Shown here: one piece after another, positions 49,838 to 60,660 of the stretch | Position numbering within the stretch: the first letter of the stretch is position 1 | Layout: each line of letters opens with the position of its first letter | Origin: Fasciola hepatica | Lineage: Eukaryota > Platyhelminthes > Trematoda > Plagiorchiida > Fasciolidae | NCBI GenBank assembly: GCA_948099385.1 | Contig: CANUEZ040000196.1 | Coordinates: 45,001-109,000, forward strand | Length of the DNA: 64,000 nucleotides | Direction of reading: 5' to 3' | Position numbers and translations under genes: made by a program | The notes under the pieces: generated by a model | What the model was told of the DNA's origin: nothing | What the model saw: the letters and a program-made list of their open reading frames with translations, nothing else | The model's database searches: none

Positions 49838-50587
49838 GTAAGTAGTGTCTTCTGAATAGCTGAATCTGAATGAACCAAAACAGCATACACTATATTTTGA
49901 AACTTCACGTGTCGTAGTTCATTTATGTCCCTATTGTCCGAACAACTCGTAGTTTCCATCTTCAAGCAAAATGCACGCACTAAGTATCCCACCTTAGTTC
50001 CGTCTGTATTCTTCGTTGTACAAACATTGTTTTGACGTTTGCGTCGTAATTTGGTCGGATTTGTAGGCCACGTAATTTGCGTGTACTATTCAATACATTG
50101 ACCGGCGCCAGAACTGCGGCTGGTACTGTCGAACATCATGGACTTTTGGAATCAATTCATTATTTACTTAGAGTAAAACACCCTGGAAGAAACCTATAAT
50201 ATACGGACTGCCCCACATCCTAATGGTGATTTAAACGTGATAGATTATTGAATTTCGTGTTTCCGTATCCAACAGGATCATAGAGATGCAATGAGACGCA
50301 AACCAAAAATAGAAATATGATTCATCTTTAAGTGTAAATTATCATAACTTTTCCTAGGAATTATTACTTCTCTTCTAATAACATGGATCCGAAGAAGTTA
50401 TTTCCGTTTCTAGGCTAATATTCTACCAATATGAGAAGCAGAACATAAGTCATTGCGTGTTCATGCGTGAAACCCATTCGACTCGTGAAAGAACAGCTAA
50501 ACTCTTCTCGAAAATGGTAACTCCATTTCAATCACATTTCAATCATCAGCTGGTGTGGCGGCAAGTGTGAAACTTAATCATTTGCAG

Positions 50588-50725
50588 TATCGTGGATTCA
50601 CCAGTCTGAAATCCAAAAACACGATTATATTTGATCAGAATTCAAATGTATGCAACCTCTTTTGTCATCCGACACGGCAAGTTGCCCTGAATCAATTTGG
50701 TATCGCTGAAAGACATTCTGACTTG
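50588..50725 (+). CDS. Exon 9
   Basis: Starts after CATTTGCAG, chosen over an upstream CATCAG because it alone keeps phase 0, and ends at GTAAGT. It reads YRGFTSLKSKNTIIFDQ, VCNLFCHPTRQ and FGIAERHSDL; 46 codons. Confidence 0.5.
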
Positions 50726-50797
50726 GTAAGTAAAACGTACCTGGAATACTAATCGGATGCATTGAGCGGAGAATGCTGCCATGAAATTAACATACAG

Positions 50798-50852
50798 GTT
50801 TCACCCACGGAAGCAATTACTCTTGTTCTACGGCATGAGCTCACCGTAATTG
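50798..50852 (+). CDS. Exon 10, short
   Basis: ACATACAG acceptor and GTGAGT donor after VSPTEAITLVLRHELTVI. The frame stays open for about 89 codons past this donor, so a longer exon is possible. The short form is preferred because its phase 1 matches the next exon. Confidence 0.42.
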
Positions 50853-51459
50853 GTGAGTCTGCTGTTGGGATGTCATTCATCTCAGTTTCCTTCCGCCAGA
50901 CACGAGTGTTGTTGACACTCAGGGAAATGAGATCTGTTACCAACTGGATCCGCACTGGTGTATCAGTTAGAAAATCACCTCGTGCAATGAATCCTGCGTT
51001 AAATTTCAAAATCATTATTGCAAATTATAATTGTATTGTTTCATGTTACATAATAATCCGACAACTGTGTCACATTAACCAAGGTCACTCAATTTTTAAC
51101 CCAACCAGCCACTACGAATGAAAAATTACCGGTATGTAGAATTATAGCAGCTTTAATTTAACGGTGTTTTGAGCATAAAGGCTTCATCGGGACTTCATCG
51201 AGACAAATATCTTTTGCGTAATTAATTGTGGCAATATTTGTGAAACTGAGAAAAACAGTAACCGGTAACGTCGCACACTAAACATATATCCACTAGAAAT
51301 GAAAACAGGAGAAAGACTAGGAGCCTCCTATTCTTGAGTGAAAATAGTGGTGACGAATGCAACACAATGGTACCATCCTAGGATCTGACGTCAGTTTAAT
51401 TAAAATCCCATATTTTTGGAATATGATGTGGCTGCTTGAGTAAAGAAACCCATCCACAG

Positions 51460-51596
51460 CAATTTATGTGATTGAAAATTCTAGAAAACTCTGTGTGAAC
51501 CACGTCCGAGTGAGCAGCCAGTTGAATTGCTTCAGAATGTTTGGTCATATGCAAGCTAGTAAAGGTGAGAAAAACACTTCCGTCATACGAATTTCG
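51460..51596 (+). CDS. Exon 11
   Basis: CCATCCACAG acceptor. The frame reads IYVIENSRKLCVNHVRV, LNCFRMFGHMQASKG and EKNTSVIRIS. Two donors are possible: GTGAGA at 51565 (phase 1) or GTCAAG at 51597 (phase 0). The second is listed because it joins the next exon in frame, although the first is the better consensus. Confidence 0.45.
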
Positions 51597-51979
51597 GTCA
51601 AGCCTGCTGGAACAAAAGAGTCACTTGTTTACGGGATAACTTTATTCATCCCAAAGAAAATAACGGGGTTCACAGGACCACGGAACTTAAATTTGTTCAT
51701 TTCCTAGTATACTTCATCTTGACGGTTCGAATAATCCAAGTCAGATAGTCACTACTCTGACAAAAGTTACCGATCTCTAAGGTTTTTCTTTTGAATCACC
51801 CTGTTTACAAAACACCGATTCGAAATATTTCGAATATTTTAAAATAGCAAATATTGTTATTCACATGTCTCATCATCTAAAATCATGATAAAATAGGCAA
51901 AAAGCTTTCAGCATAAGAAGAACAACTACTCAGCCTAATTTGTGAGCAATAAAATTGTCCCATTTTCACTCTGCTTCAG

Positions 51980-52181
51980 ACTGGTGAATTGTTTGCGGAC
52001 GATACATGGAATGTGACCGTCAATGTTCAATTCAACCAAACCTTCGATTGTTCAAAATATTCCAGACTCGCAATATTATCGTTAACACTAATGGTATTTT
52101 GTGAATTAGAGCATCCCATTGATGGTCATGAACAGGCTCTTACCTATGGGTTGAGAAACGTTGTCTTACATTCAGCCCGTG
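51980..52181 (+). CDS. Exon 12, beta-sandwich segment
   Basis: CTCTGCTTCAG acceptor, GTGAGT donor. It contains TGELFADDTWNVTVNVQFNQ, TFDCSKYSRLAILSLTLMVF and GLRNVVLHSARG. The strand pattern resembles that of exon 7 (a run of alternating Val/Ile then a Cys). Phase 1 out. Confidence 0.52.
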
Positions 52182-52498
52182 GTGAGTACTGGTCAGAATA
52201 TTTCTATTCATCACGGTTCATAGGAGGAAGGTATCCTACCGAACCACGCGCTCGCTCCATATGACAAACCTGTTATATAATCCCAACAATGAGTATTTTT
52301 ATTATTTGGTTCCTTTCTGGTTTTATATCATATAATTCCTAGCCGATATAAATCGTAAGTGATTTTACACGATTCCGGTCACACAGCTTGAAATTTAGTT
52401 CTCAGACTTTGTCACCAGCCGTGGTAAATTCATCAACTTGAAAGAAAACATACCCATACTTTTGCGTATTTAGGTAACGGCAAATCCACTCGCATCAG

Positions 52499-52697
52499 TC
52501 ATATCTAATAAACCACTCGAAGTTGCGAAATCAAACTCACAACCTTATGATTCGTGGACAGCCGATCTGCCGTCTGTGGTCTGGTGCACGACAATGAATA
52601 AGGGATTTCTAAGTAACCAGCAGCATTCCAACGCATCGGAACGTCAATCCATTCTGCATGTTCATCTCAACTGTGTCTCGATAACTTGCTGCAACCT
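52499..52697 (+). CDS. Exon 13, end uncertain
   Basis: Begins after CTCGCATCAG in phase 1 and reads ISNKPLEVAKSN, WTADLPSVVWCTTMNKG, RQSILHVHLNCVSITCC. A stop follows at about 52717, so the donor must precede it. The GTCAGA at 52698 is one choice but its phase 2 does not fit the next exon as drawn. Confidence 0.4.
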
Positions 52698-53075
52698 GTC
52701 AGATAGAATTAAAATTTGATGTGTACTATTAGCTATGGATTTTGACCACTTATTATTGAGTTTTAAAACCAACCGTTGCACATTCAAACAAACTACCAGA
52801 TTGGTTAAATATGTCTATTTTTAGGAGAACACTTGCCACATTTTTCAGACTTCGACTCTGCGAATCTGCACTACTCGTATAATAGGTTGATTGGTCTGAC
52901 CTATGGTGGAGGGGATAGTCATCAAATTTAAAATTCAAGATATGGCCAAATTACGACCATAAATAATATCACACGATGAACCAGTGTAAATCTAATTACA
53001 AAAGAACACAGTGATTAAAATCTGATGTACCTAACCGATTCCTCGCCATCACCAAGTTATTCGAGTACGTCACAG

Positions 53076-53450
53076 TTCACATTGAATAATTTCATAATTC
53101 TACCTTTGAACTCGCACGGTATAACTGAATACATTATATCCATTCACATACCCCCACGTCATAAAGATCAGTTTACTGATCTCGTCGATCACAAGTCGGA
53201 CAAGGTTGGCGATTGCCAGGTGACAACATGGTCATCTGCCTATCCAATTAGCCATTGGCTTTCCACGGCATATGTTACAGATGAATTGCTGGCGAGATTA
53301 CCTTTTGATTGGCGCCACTGGACTATACTTCTGGGCACAATGAGCGATTTGCACTACATCCGCATCGACATCAAACGAATGGAGGTGCAAGCTTTCGCAG
53401 GCACAATTTCGTTCACAACTGATGGACTGGCTTTCTCGGCCATTGGGGAG
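53076..53450 (+). CDS. Exon 14, start of F5/8-type C-like domain
   Basis: Part of the longest open frame in the window (217 codons). A GTACGTCACAG acceptor and a GTCAGT donor are proposed. The frame reads FTLNNFIILPLNSHG, EYIISIHIPPRH, VTTWSSAYPISHWLS, LARLPFDWRHWTI and HYIRIDIKRMEVQAFAG. ARLN..G.W followed by YLQIDLKRVxxVxxIxTxG is the first half of a discoidin domain, which this resembles. The start is uncertain: an ATG at 53025 is in the same frame, and the domain's lead-in could come from an earlier exon. Confidence 0.5.
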
Positions 53451-53543
53451 GTCAGTTTATCAAGCGAATGTTTATCTGCGACACTCACTTACGATTATCA
53501 TATATTATGTATGGGGAATGCTGAAATTCACACTCATTTACAG

Positions 53544-53669
53544 GTTTTTCTAAATATGCAACTTGCCGATTTCCCGGATACAGGGCAATATTTCAAACTC
53601 AATGAAATTTTTAAAAGAATGGACACACTTTTATTCACTGAAACAATCGAGTATATACCTAGTTACCAT
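53544..53669 (+). CDS. Exon 15, middle of F5/8-type C-like domain
   Basis: After CACTCATTTACAG the frame gives VFLNMQLADFPDTGQYF, KLNEIFKRMDTLLF and TETIEYIP. The proposed 93-base intron before it has the same open frame, so reading through without splicing is also possible. The GTCATC donor is weak, but it gives the phase 0 required by the next exon. Confidence 0.4.
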
Positions 53670-54268
53670 GTCATCTAGCTGAGACTTTAATTCATTCACC
53701 ACTGCTTCGAAGCCATCATCTTTAGATGTTCACCGCTCAGCACTAAAACAAACGGTAACGTTTGGAAAATCTTTCTGAACGTAAGAGATAACAATCGAAG
53801 GCAGTGCAACTGAACACTCGTCTGGTAAAAGAGTTTATTATTATTTTGAAATTAAAAACACACCATCCCAGCGAGTCTGAGGCGTCAGACGATAAACTGT
53901 GCGCAATCAATTTGTTTTCAATGTGTTCGCGAGATTTTCAACCAATCGATGTGACATCACAAACCCAACAACCTCGGGAGATGGAAGACAGGTTTCCCTG
54001 TGAAAAATGAATGCTAGGTAAAACTTACGAGAGGTTTTCACAAACCGATTGGTTTCTTGACGATGAAACAACTTTTCATCACTCCAAACCAAGCAACATG
54101 ATAAATTTCAATTCCATTTAGTCATAGAACTATCACTTATTCGCATAGAATCAATGAGATGCATTTACTGCAATGCATTTTGTCTCTCCCATATAATTCT
54201 CCGTAAAGTTTAAAGCAAATCACGGGGAATTCAGCATGCACATTTATTCCATTCGTGCAACATTTTAG

Positions 54269-54437
54269 GAAAAGTTCTTCGCGGACCATGAAGGTACATT
54301 TACTTGTGTGTTCCGCTGGCCGATTCAAGCTCGCGGGATTCGTATTGTCCCCAAAAGGGACGTGATCAAGCAAAACATTTCCCCTGCATCTATTCGTCTT
54401 TACGGAATCAAGCATGAAAGAGATAATTACCAATTCG
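54269..54437 (+). CDS. Exon 16, C-terminal half of F5/8-type C (discoidin) domain
   Basis: Clear borders: GTGCAACATTTTAG and CG|GTAAGT. The frame reads KFFADHEGTFTCVFRWP, then IQARGIRIVPKRDV and ISPASIRLYGIKHE. F-x-x-P-I-x-A-R-x-I-R-I-x-P followed by hydrophobic-R-L-x-x-Y/F-G is the signature of the last strands of F5/8 C domains, which bind membranes, glycans or collagens. The final Cys usual in the family is replaced by Ile. Phase 0 in, 1 out. Confidence 0.65.
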
Positions 54438-54798
54438 GTAAGTAAAAATGAAACTATTTGATTCGCTTGCAAATAATTCTATATCACCCGACTTACTTTT
54501 TATCAAAATTGAGTAGTACTGGTAAAATATTTTGGATAAACATCTCTAAACTCTCAAAACTTTGTACGGATTACTGCAAGGTTCCAAGCGAAATTTTTCT
54601 CGAATCCAACTCGTTTGAATAAACTCCTATTTAGAAGAAATTATGAAATATGCATATCCAAGCTGTGTCTCACCTCGTATACTCGTTGGACAACATAACA
54701 GCGATTTGTTGAAACAACCAGGTTACGTATAATCCTTCCTCAATCTGTGCCACGATTACAGCAAAACTTATTTTGATTCGAATCTTCTTTGCATTCAG

Positions 54799-54993
54799 AT
54801 CCCTGTGTCATTCCTTTCAAGTTCGAGCCACGTGCACCGAGACTCCCCAAATCACTGCTGGTATTCAATCGTTCTTATATCTACGCCAAAAATGCACTGA
54901 TTGTCTGCCAACCAGTTCCGGGAATGGGCACATTTTTACAGGCAAAAATGACATGTGCCTGTGCCGATGAGGAGAATCCGCAGATATGGTTTG
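54799..54993 (+). CDS. Exon 17, N-terminal half of C-type-lectin-like domain
   Basis: TCTTTGCATTCAG acceptor and GTAGGT donor; phase 1 in and out, both agreeing with the neighbours. It reads DPCVIPFKFEPRAPR, SYIYAKNALIVCQPVPG and FLQAKMTCACADEE. A-x-x-x-C after an aromatic-rich start fits the W-x-x-A-x-x-x-C part of CTLDs. Assignment is tentative. Confidence 0.55.
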
Positions 54994-55022
54994 GTAGGTT
55001 CGAATAAAGTTACTAATTGTGA

Positions 55023-55024
<2 letters not shown>

Positions 55025-55071
<47 letters not shown>
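55025..55071. repeat. TA microsatellite in an intron
   Basis: Uninterrupted (TA)n of more than 40 bases between the 54799 and 55117 exons. Confidence 0.95.
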
Positions 55072-55073
<2 letters not shown>

Positions 55074-55116
55074 CTCTACTTTGAATACCGCGATTGATAA
55101 ACATATTGTTTTCTAG

Positions 55117-55380
55117 ATATTGGTCCCATGGTCTCGCAAGTTTTGACGTATCAACTTGTGGACAAACTTCTATTTGGATTGGGACCGGAGCGCCGCAGTC
55201 TTGTAATCACTACGGGTCTACAAAAACCCTGGATAGGATTGACTTTCCGAGGTTATCGGGATTACATCACAGACAAATATCATATAAACGCCAATTATTT
55301 ACCTTGGGACGAATCTAACACATTCAACAAGAACTTGACTGGCGATATGTGTGCAACATTTTCAGTGGGAAATTGGAGCT
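55117..55380 (+). CDS. Exon 18, C-type-lectin-like domain core
   Basis: ATTGTTTTCTAG acceptor and GTGAGT donor; phase 1 in and out. The frame has VSQVLTYQLVDKLLFGLG, then QKPWIGLTFRGYRDY, YLPWDESNTFN and GDMCATFSVGNWS. The series WIGL, a W before an acidic residue, C-A and G-x-W is the hallmark order of C-type lectin folds. The calcium-site EPN/QPD and WND triplets are not evident, so sugar binding by the classic site is not expected. Confidence 0.6.
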
Positions 55381-55923
55381 GTGAGTATTTATTTTGTCTG
55401 ACTCGAATTTCTCGATAAACTCTCATAGTGTTTTGAGCATGAGAAGTTCACGAGTATGGAAACGTTCTCGTAGAACGAAGACAGTTATTTGAATTTTGCT
55501 GCCTTATCCATAGCATCAGAACAAACAACCAATAAAGTTCATTCAGCGGTCAGTAAATGCAACCCAACCGTAGCTGGCGAGTAAGCCATAAGGAAGAAAG
55601 TAAGTGAAAATGCTCAGCTACATGTGCTCTCACACGTTAATATTTCTTGTCAGGCGGCAAGCAGAATAACTGATCAGCCAAATCTGTTCGAGCCGAAGCA
55701 CGATTAATGACCAATACCAAATGGGTGTATGGCTTTTAGGGAGAAAAATACTGTTTGGTTGCCTGCGTATGAGTAGGCTTGTGTAACCCAAATAATCCGT
55801 TTGTCACCACGTTGGTAGTGAATGTGTTCACATTAGAATTCTTTATCAAATATGCGGTCTCAAATTTGCAGCTCATTCAAATAACTTGAGCTTATCAATA
55901 AACATCTCATCTATGTTTCCAAG

Positions 55924-55956
55924 TGTGCTACGATGGCATCTATCATCAAAACCAGA
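55924..55956 (+). CDS. Possible small exon continuing the lectin-like domain
   Basis: In phase 1 after CTATGTTTCCAAG the frame gives LCYDGIYHQNQK before a GTCGGT donor. The Cys could be the closing cysteine of the lectin-like fold. Only 11 codons, so support is thin. Confidence 0.22.
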
Positions 55957-56297
55957 AGGTCGGTGTTTGGGCACGAGAAATCGGTGATCGACGTCATTCA
56001 TCCAATTAATCAGTACCGGTCTACATCTACTGGAGTTCAAGAAACAGCAACACACAATTGTCTGCTTGGCTATTGTCGAATTTCGTATCCATATCCGTTT
56101 GAATAGACTTGTGCTTTTGCGAATTATTTACTTGTGTAACATTCGTATACAAAAGCTACTCTGTAGCCACTTGCACCCTGAAAAAGACGTTGATAGTTAC
56201 CTTCCTCCGCCCCGTTCTATTGATTATCACGATTGCACATTCGAACTAACGCACTTTAAATTATTCACGGTAGTATATTCCTCGTTCAGTCTATTAG

Positions 56298-56379
56298 TGA
56301 CTTCCATACATGGACGCAATCCAGTCAATCAATTATTTCTGAATCTATCATTAAGAAAGAGAAATTGACCTTAAATGTC
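56298..56379 (+). CDS. Possible exon downstream of the lectin-like domain
   Basis: A GTTCAGTCTATTAG acceptor leads into DFHTWTQSSQSIIS and KKEKLTLNVFVE, an open and protein-like frame ending at a weak GTCGAA donor. Confidence 0.25.
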
Positions 56380-56540
56380 TTCGTCGAAAGATCCTAATTT
56401 GATGTACATCCTCCATGTGACAGCCGTTCTTGATCACCCTTTGTCAGTGATTCTGATTCTTTTTTCTCATTTGGTAAATAAATCTGTGAAATTCGATGTG
56501 AATTTATGCCGATCTTGTTCGAATAATTTGTTTTTGACAG

Positions 56541-56641
56541 CCCTCTTTTATCCAATTTCCAACATTGCCTATCGAGTGCAGTCAATCGACTCGACTTCAT
56601 CTTCCTGTGTCAGCATCAATCAATTTCATGAGCAATTTTAC
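56541..56641 (+). CDS. Possible exon, beta-sandwich-like
   Basis: A TTTGTTTTTGACAG acceptor and a GTAAAT donor bracket PSFIQFPTLPIECSQ then LHLPVSASINFMSNFT. The Cys followed by alternating hydrophobics resembles the strand pattern of exons 7 and 12, suggesting the gene continues past this point. Confidence 0.3.
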
Positions 56642-57812
56642 GTAAATAAACGCGATTGATCAGGAATTCCATGTACCCGTCACATCCCATGTGGAATCCT
56701 TGATTCAGAGCATTTCAATTCTCTTAGGTTATACTCTGAATTATTGTTTCACAAATGAAGATCCTGCATGTTTCGTTCTCAAATGAGCACTTTACAATTA
56801 ATCGGAGTTCGTGCAGTCCCATAAACAGTTGGTTGTAAAACAGTAGCCAGTGGTTTGCCGTTGTAAGCAAAGAAACCAATCTGCTCTGCTCATGAAAACA
56901 CTAGGGTCACATATGTACAGCAACACATCAGCTCACGTGTTGTACTCCGTCCCCCTAATGAGGATGGCGTGAGAAATATCCCCGTGCTTTATAGTTTTAC
57001 CAAGATTGGGACGTAATTTTACATCCAAGTTAGATCGAAATCTGAAACATTCTATACATTTCTCAATCAGTGAGTAAATCCGATGGATGAAAAAAAAAGC
57101 GTCCGCCGGGAACTAAATGGGAACTGACGATGATGTTCATTATACAAGTACTTGATACAGTTGCAGCAATATTTTTGATGGACCGTGTTCAATACACTAT
57201 TAGGCTAGTCTTGAAAGTTCAGTATGTGAGTAGTTATAAAAATTGGCAAATATTATGGACAACAAAAACAATGTAATAACTGGAAACAGGGAGTCTGCAT
57301 ATTCAGTGAACGTAAGCAAACTTCTCATATCAAATGAGAATAACTGTATTCGTCACAGTTATTCGGACGAAGCTTTGAAGATATGCAATTTACGCAGGAA
57401 AGTAGTCAGGTAACATGATCCAAACTGAAACCCATACGCCGGAGATCTTTTGAGCAATCACACTCCTGTTGTGTATTTAGCAACAACAATACTAGAAATA
57501 TAGAGTAATCTGCAATGAAGTCAAAATGTTACATAGACACACTGCAAATGATCTCTAGTCAAAATCATGCCGAGTTATGCACTCATTAGTCCGGGAGATA
57601 CCACATTGGAAAAACAGAACATCTACACATGGAACAGTAGATATGATTAATCATGGAAGTAACGCAAAGTCGGTAGACCACCGTTGGTTGTTATTCATTT
57701 TTATCCCCAGGAGCTTGATTGATCAGATTATTTGAACAAAACAGTCACACCGTCTTTGCAGAAGGATAAAAACCTAAAGGGAAAAACATGCACCGTGAAC
57801 ATCCCTAGGAGA
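56642..57812. other. Non-coding stretch, nothing recognised
   Basis: No supported exon or element protein. It may be intron or 3' flank of the gene ending near 56.6 kb. Confidence 0.3.
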
Positions 57813-57828
57813 TTATTGTGAAAATATA

Positions 57829-58058
57829 AAGATGGAAGTGTTCAGCACTTGAATAACTGCGGTTGGTTTGTACACAACGACATCATCAGAGTACTTCAGT
57901 CTTAAGCCGGAGTGCTCGCAGACACTCCACGGATGCAATTCAACGATGAGTAGAGAGACGGGAGGCTCCTTTGGAACACTCCGGAATGACTGATCAAAAG
58001 GTTTGGGAAAATATTCCACTAATTTGGTAAGCTGCACTCTGGATAGCCAGACAAGCAA
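57829..58058 (-). pseudogene. LINE reverse transcriptase scrap, minus strand
   Basis: The minus strand reads LRLKYSDDVVVYKP, which matches the catalytic (Y/F)xDD box of non-LTR RTs (LKYADDxVxYKP). In a neighbouring frame just before it, SGVFQRSLPSLYS looks like a degraded SGVPQGSxLSPxLF block. Only about 75 codons of RT can be seen. Confidence 0.45.
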
Positions 58059-58539
58059 CTGGTTAGTTTATTTATAAACTGCAAAAATTCGTTATGGAAT
58101 TTCTCACATGATTTCAGGCATGTTCGAACAAGCTTATTACTTAAGTTAGGCGCAGTATCTTTGTGGTTATTAGGAATTCCGTTATGGCTGTTAACTTGGT
58201 GGTTTTTGGAGTAGCAACATTGCAGACAAACCTCCTTTATTTGGTAATGATGCAGCTACTCAGATATGGATTTCAAGTGAACGTCGCTGTTATTGACAAA
58301 GAGCGGGCTCTAGACTAGCGGATGCAGGAAATAGACCGACCGCACTAGAAGTTGTGAGTACTGTAGCCTAGCACAGCATTCCTGAATATCGTCACTGGAA
58401 TGCTCTCTACCTTTGTAATTCCGCAACATGAATAAAAACTGCAGGCGTTAGTTGATGAAGGAATGAGTGCAGCGTTTGTATCATGAACGTCAACGTGTAG
58501 GCTTGGCTGTTCCTTACTTTGTCCACAGGTTCACCCAAA

Positions 58540-60660
58540 GACAATAATATTTGGGATACAAGTGTCGACTGGCTTGAAGGTGGAGTCCGTACGGATCTCA
58601 GTATACCGATTTTCAGACACTGTCCATTATGGACAAGAAAAAGGGCACTCTGACGAATGACAAAAATATTCCGAGGCTCGGAATAAGTTTGGTTTCAGGC
58701 GGACTGTAATCTATTGCCTCCTCGATGGTAGGTCATAGATATTTCTTTAACTGCTCTAGACGCTGTACATGAAGGGAACGTCGAGGTTACGGGCTCAGAA
58801 GTTGTAAACACCGGTGTGCCACAGTAGCTACTCGATGCGGTCAAGAAGCACATGCGCAAATCACATTTTACGGTAAGTTCATACTTCGAAATCAATTCTC
58901 TTTAAACTGAGGAACCTGAAGACAAACACAATGGCAACCAGTCGAATAAACGGATTTGAACGAATAATCTAGTGTGCAATTCTGGAAAATACAATTTTAT
59001 TGATGACTGCAACACCTTTCACGGTCTTTCTCATTTGTTCATTCGTGAATGGACTAGATACACAGAGTATAGGCCGCTTTTAGAATCAACAGCGGACTGA
59101 AATCTAGGTATGGATCTATTAGGGTGCCAATTTAGCAATTGGTCGGGGATGGGACCGAGGGTCGGTCCACCGGTCAGGTGCTTGAGCAGGTGGAGGTAGT
59201 GCCAGGAAATAAAATATAGTCCGCTTTCATTGGTCAGAAAGGAGTAGTCTGATAGGTTGGGGGGGGGAAGAAAATATTTCTACCCCCTGGAAGAATTGTG
59301 TGCATCCCCTTCACGGTGATTAGTTCCCGAAAAAGAGAACATGATTAGGGCCTCACTTTGAATGTTGACCCTTAATTTTTCCATTCCTTGCACTGTCTAA
59401 TTGATGGTCAGAATTAGGACCATGACCGCTTTCGTGCTGACAGGGTTACAACGCCTGTTGAACAGTAGGATTTGCAGGTCCCAGAGAAATAATAAGAACT
59501 TAAGAAGAAAGCGATAGTGAGCACACTGACTCGCACTTCAAATTGCGTGCATTTAGAACAGCTCTTGACATGGTACAAATTCTCAAAGCCGGTAGCATGT
59601 ATTCTACGGTTCAAACAGCATCTCTTCATAAATGAAAAAGTCTAGTCGGGCTTGATGGGGCTTTCAGGTTCCTCAACGGCGTCAGAGGTCAAGAGCAGTT
59701 GTAAAGGGATGCCTAAACTAGTTCGCAGAGAAGAATTCCCACTGGACGTCGAGAGCGCATCTGGTGTCAGTGCGTTTGTGGAGGTACAGATGAAGGGAAA
59801 CCTCATGAATATACCCAATCATGTTATCAATAACGAACTGGTATGCGTAGGTTGGCGGCCACAATGATCGGATTTATATAAATTGCTAAACATTCTGTGG
59901 TTCTGTCAAACAAGCATCTTGTAACGGATTCAGTCATCAGATATTATCACATGCTAGAATTCCCCGTTTGATTGCATGAAATAGCTTGCTAAGATTCGTC
60001 AAAGCTTTTGTATTTGACAGGGTATAGTTGCAGTTCGTCGAGTTATTAGTAGGCCTTAAACGTGTAGGAGAGAGCCGGCTCCGCCGTATTACCAACAACG
60101 GGTACCCTTAATATCGTATAGCTCCCGATTCTCTGGGTATGTATTTGCTCAGGTTGGTGTTGAATACTTCAGACCCTTCTATGTGAGTTGTGAGGGAATG
60201 GAAGAAAAACGTGATTATTGTTTATTTACGTACCTAAACTTCAGGACAGTGCATATCGAAGTAATCCACTCGCTTATCAGAGACTCCTTGATCCAGGCTC
60301 TAATATGATTCACTGCTATGAGAGGTCATCCAAAAGTAATATGAAGTGATAATGGTAGAAATTTTAAGGAAGCGCAGGTCTCAGACACATCTCACAAAAT
60401 GGGGTTTGTAGTTTTTGTTAGGACGTGAGGTAGAGTAGCATTCGGTCCACGCGATGCGAGTCATTGGGGAGGCTTTTTGGAGAGGTTGATACGGAATATT
60501 ACGAGCAATAGTTCATAGTCAGCATACGACAGACGAGATCCTTCCGATATTTCTGATCGACGTTGAAAGAATCATCAACGTTTGACCGTTGCTTCCTTTG
60601 ACGGAGAATGCTAAGTAATTAGAGTAGTCAACACCCAATAAGTTTTAGCTACTCAGTTTA
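58540..60660 (+). mobile_element. Decayed BEL/Pao LTR retrotransposon
   Basis: The plus-strand integrase at 60130-60640 is clear. Upstream, KNIPRLGISLVSGG at about 58650-58710 resembles the TIPRLEL block at the RNase H end of BEL/Pao pol, which is the expected order. The intervening 1.4 kb is too degraded to read, and a 71-codon frame at 59652 has no clear match. LTRs were not found, so the limits are guesses. Confidence 0.6.
60130..60640 (+). pseudogene. BEL/Pao integrase core, broken
   Basis: The frame reads GVEYFRPFYVSCEGMEEKRD, YCLFTYLNFRTVHIEV and IHSLIRDSLIQALI, then a stop, FTAMRGHPKVI, a second stop, and SDNGRNFKEA. After a degraded gap come SHWGGFLERLIRNI and, in a shifted frame, HTTDEILPIFLIDVERIINV. 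These are the D-D-E integrase landmarks of Pao-type elements: GVDYFGPF, the SDNGTNF Asp, and HxGGxWERLIR. Two in-frame stops and a frameshift make it inactive. It would have joined element cDNA to host DNA. Confidence 0.85.

Noticed and set aside
53872..53991. Possible exon with ESEASDDKLCAINLF
   Set aside because: Acceptor and donor exist but the phases (2 in, 2 out) do not fit between the 53544 and 54269 exons, which join well without it.
54865..55104. Minus-strand frame with an IYIYIY run
   Set aside because: Translation of the TA microsatellite.
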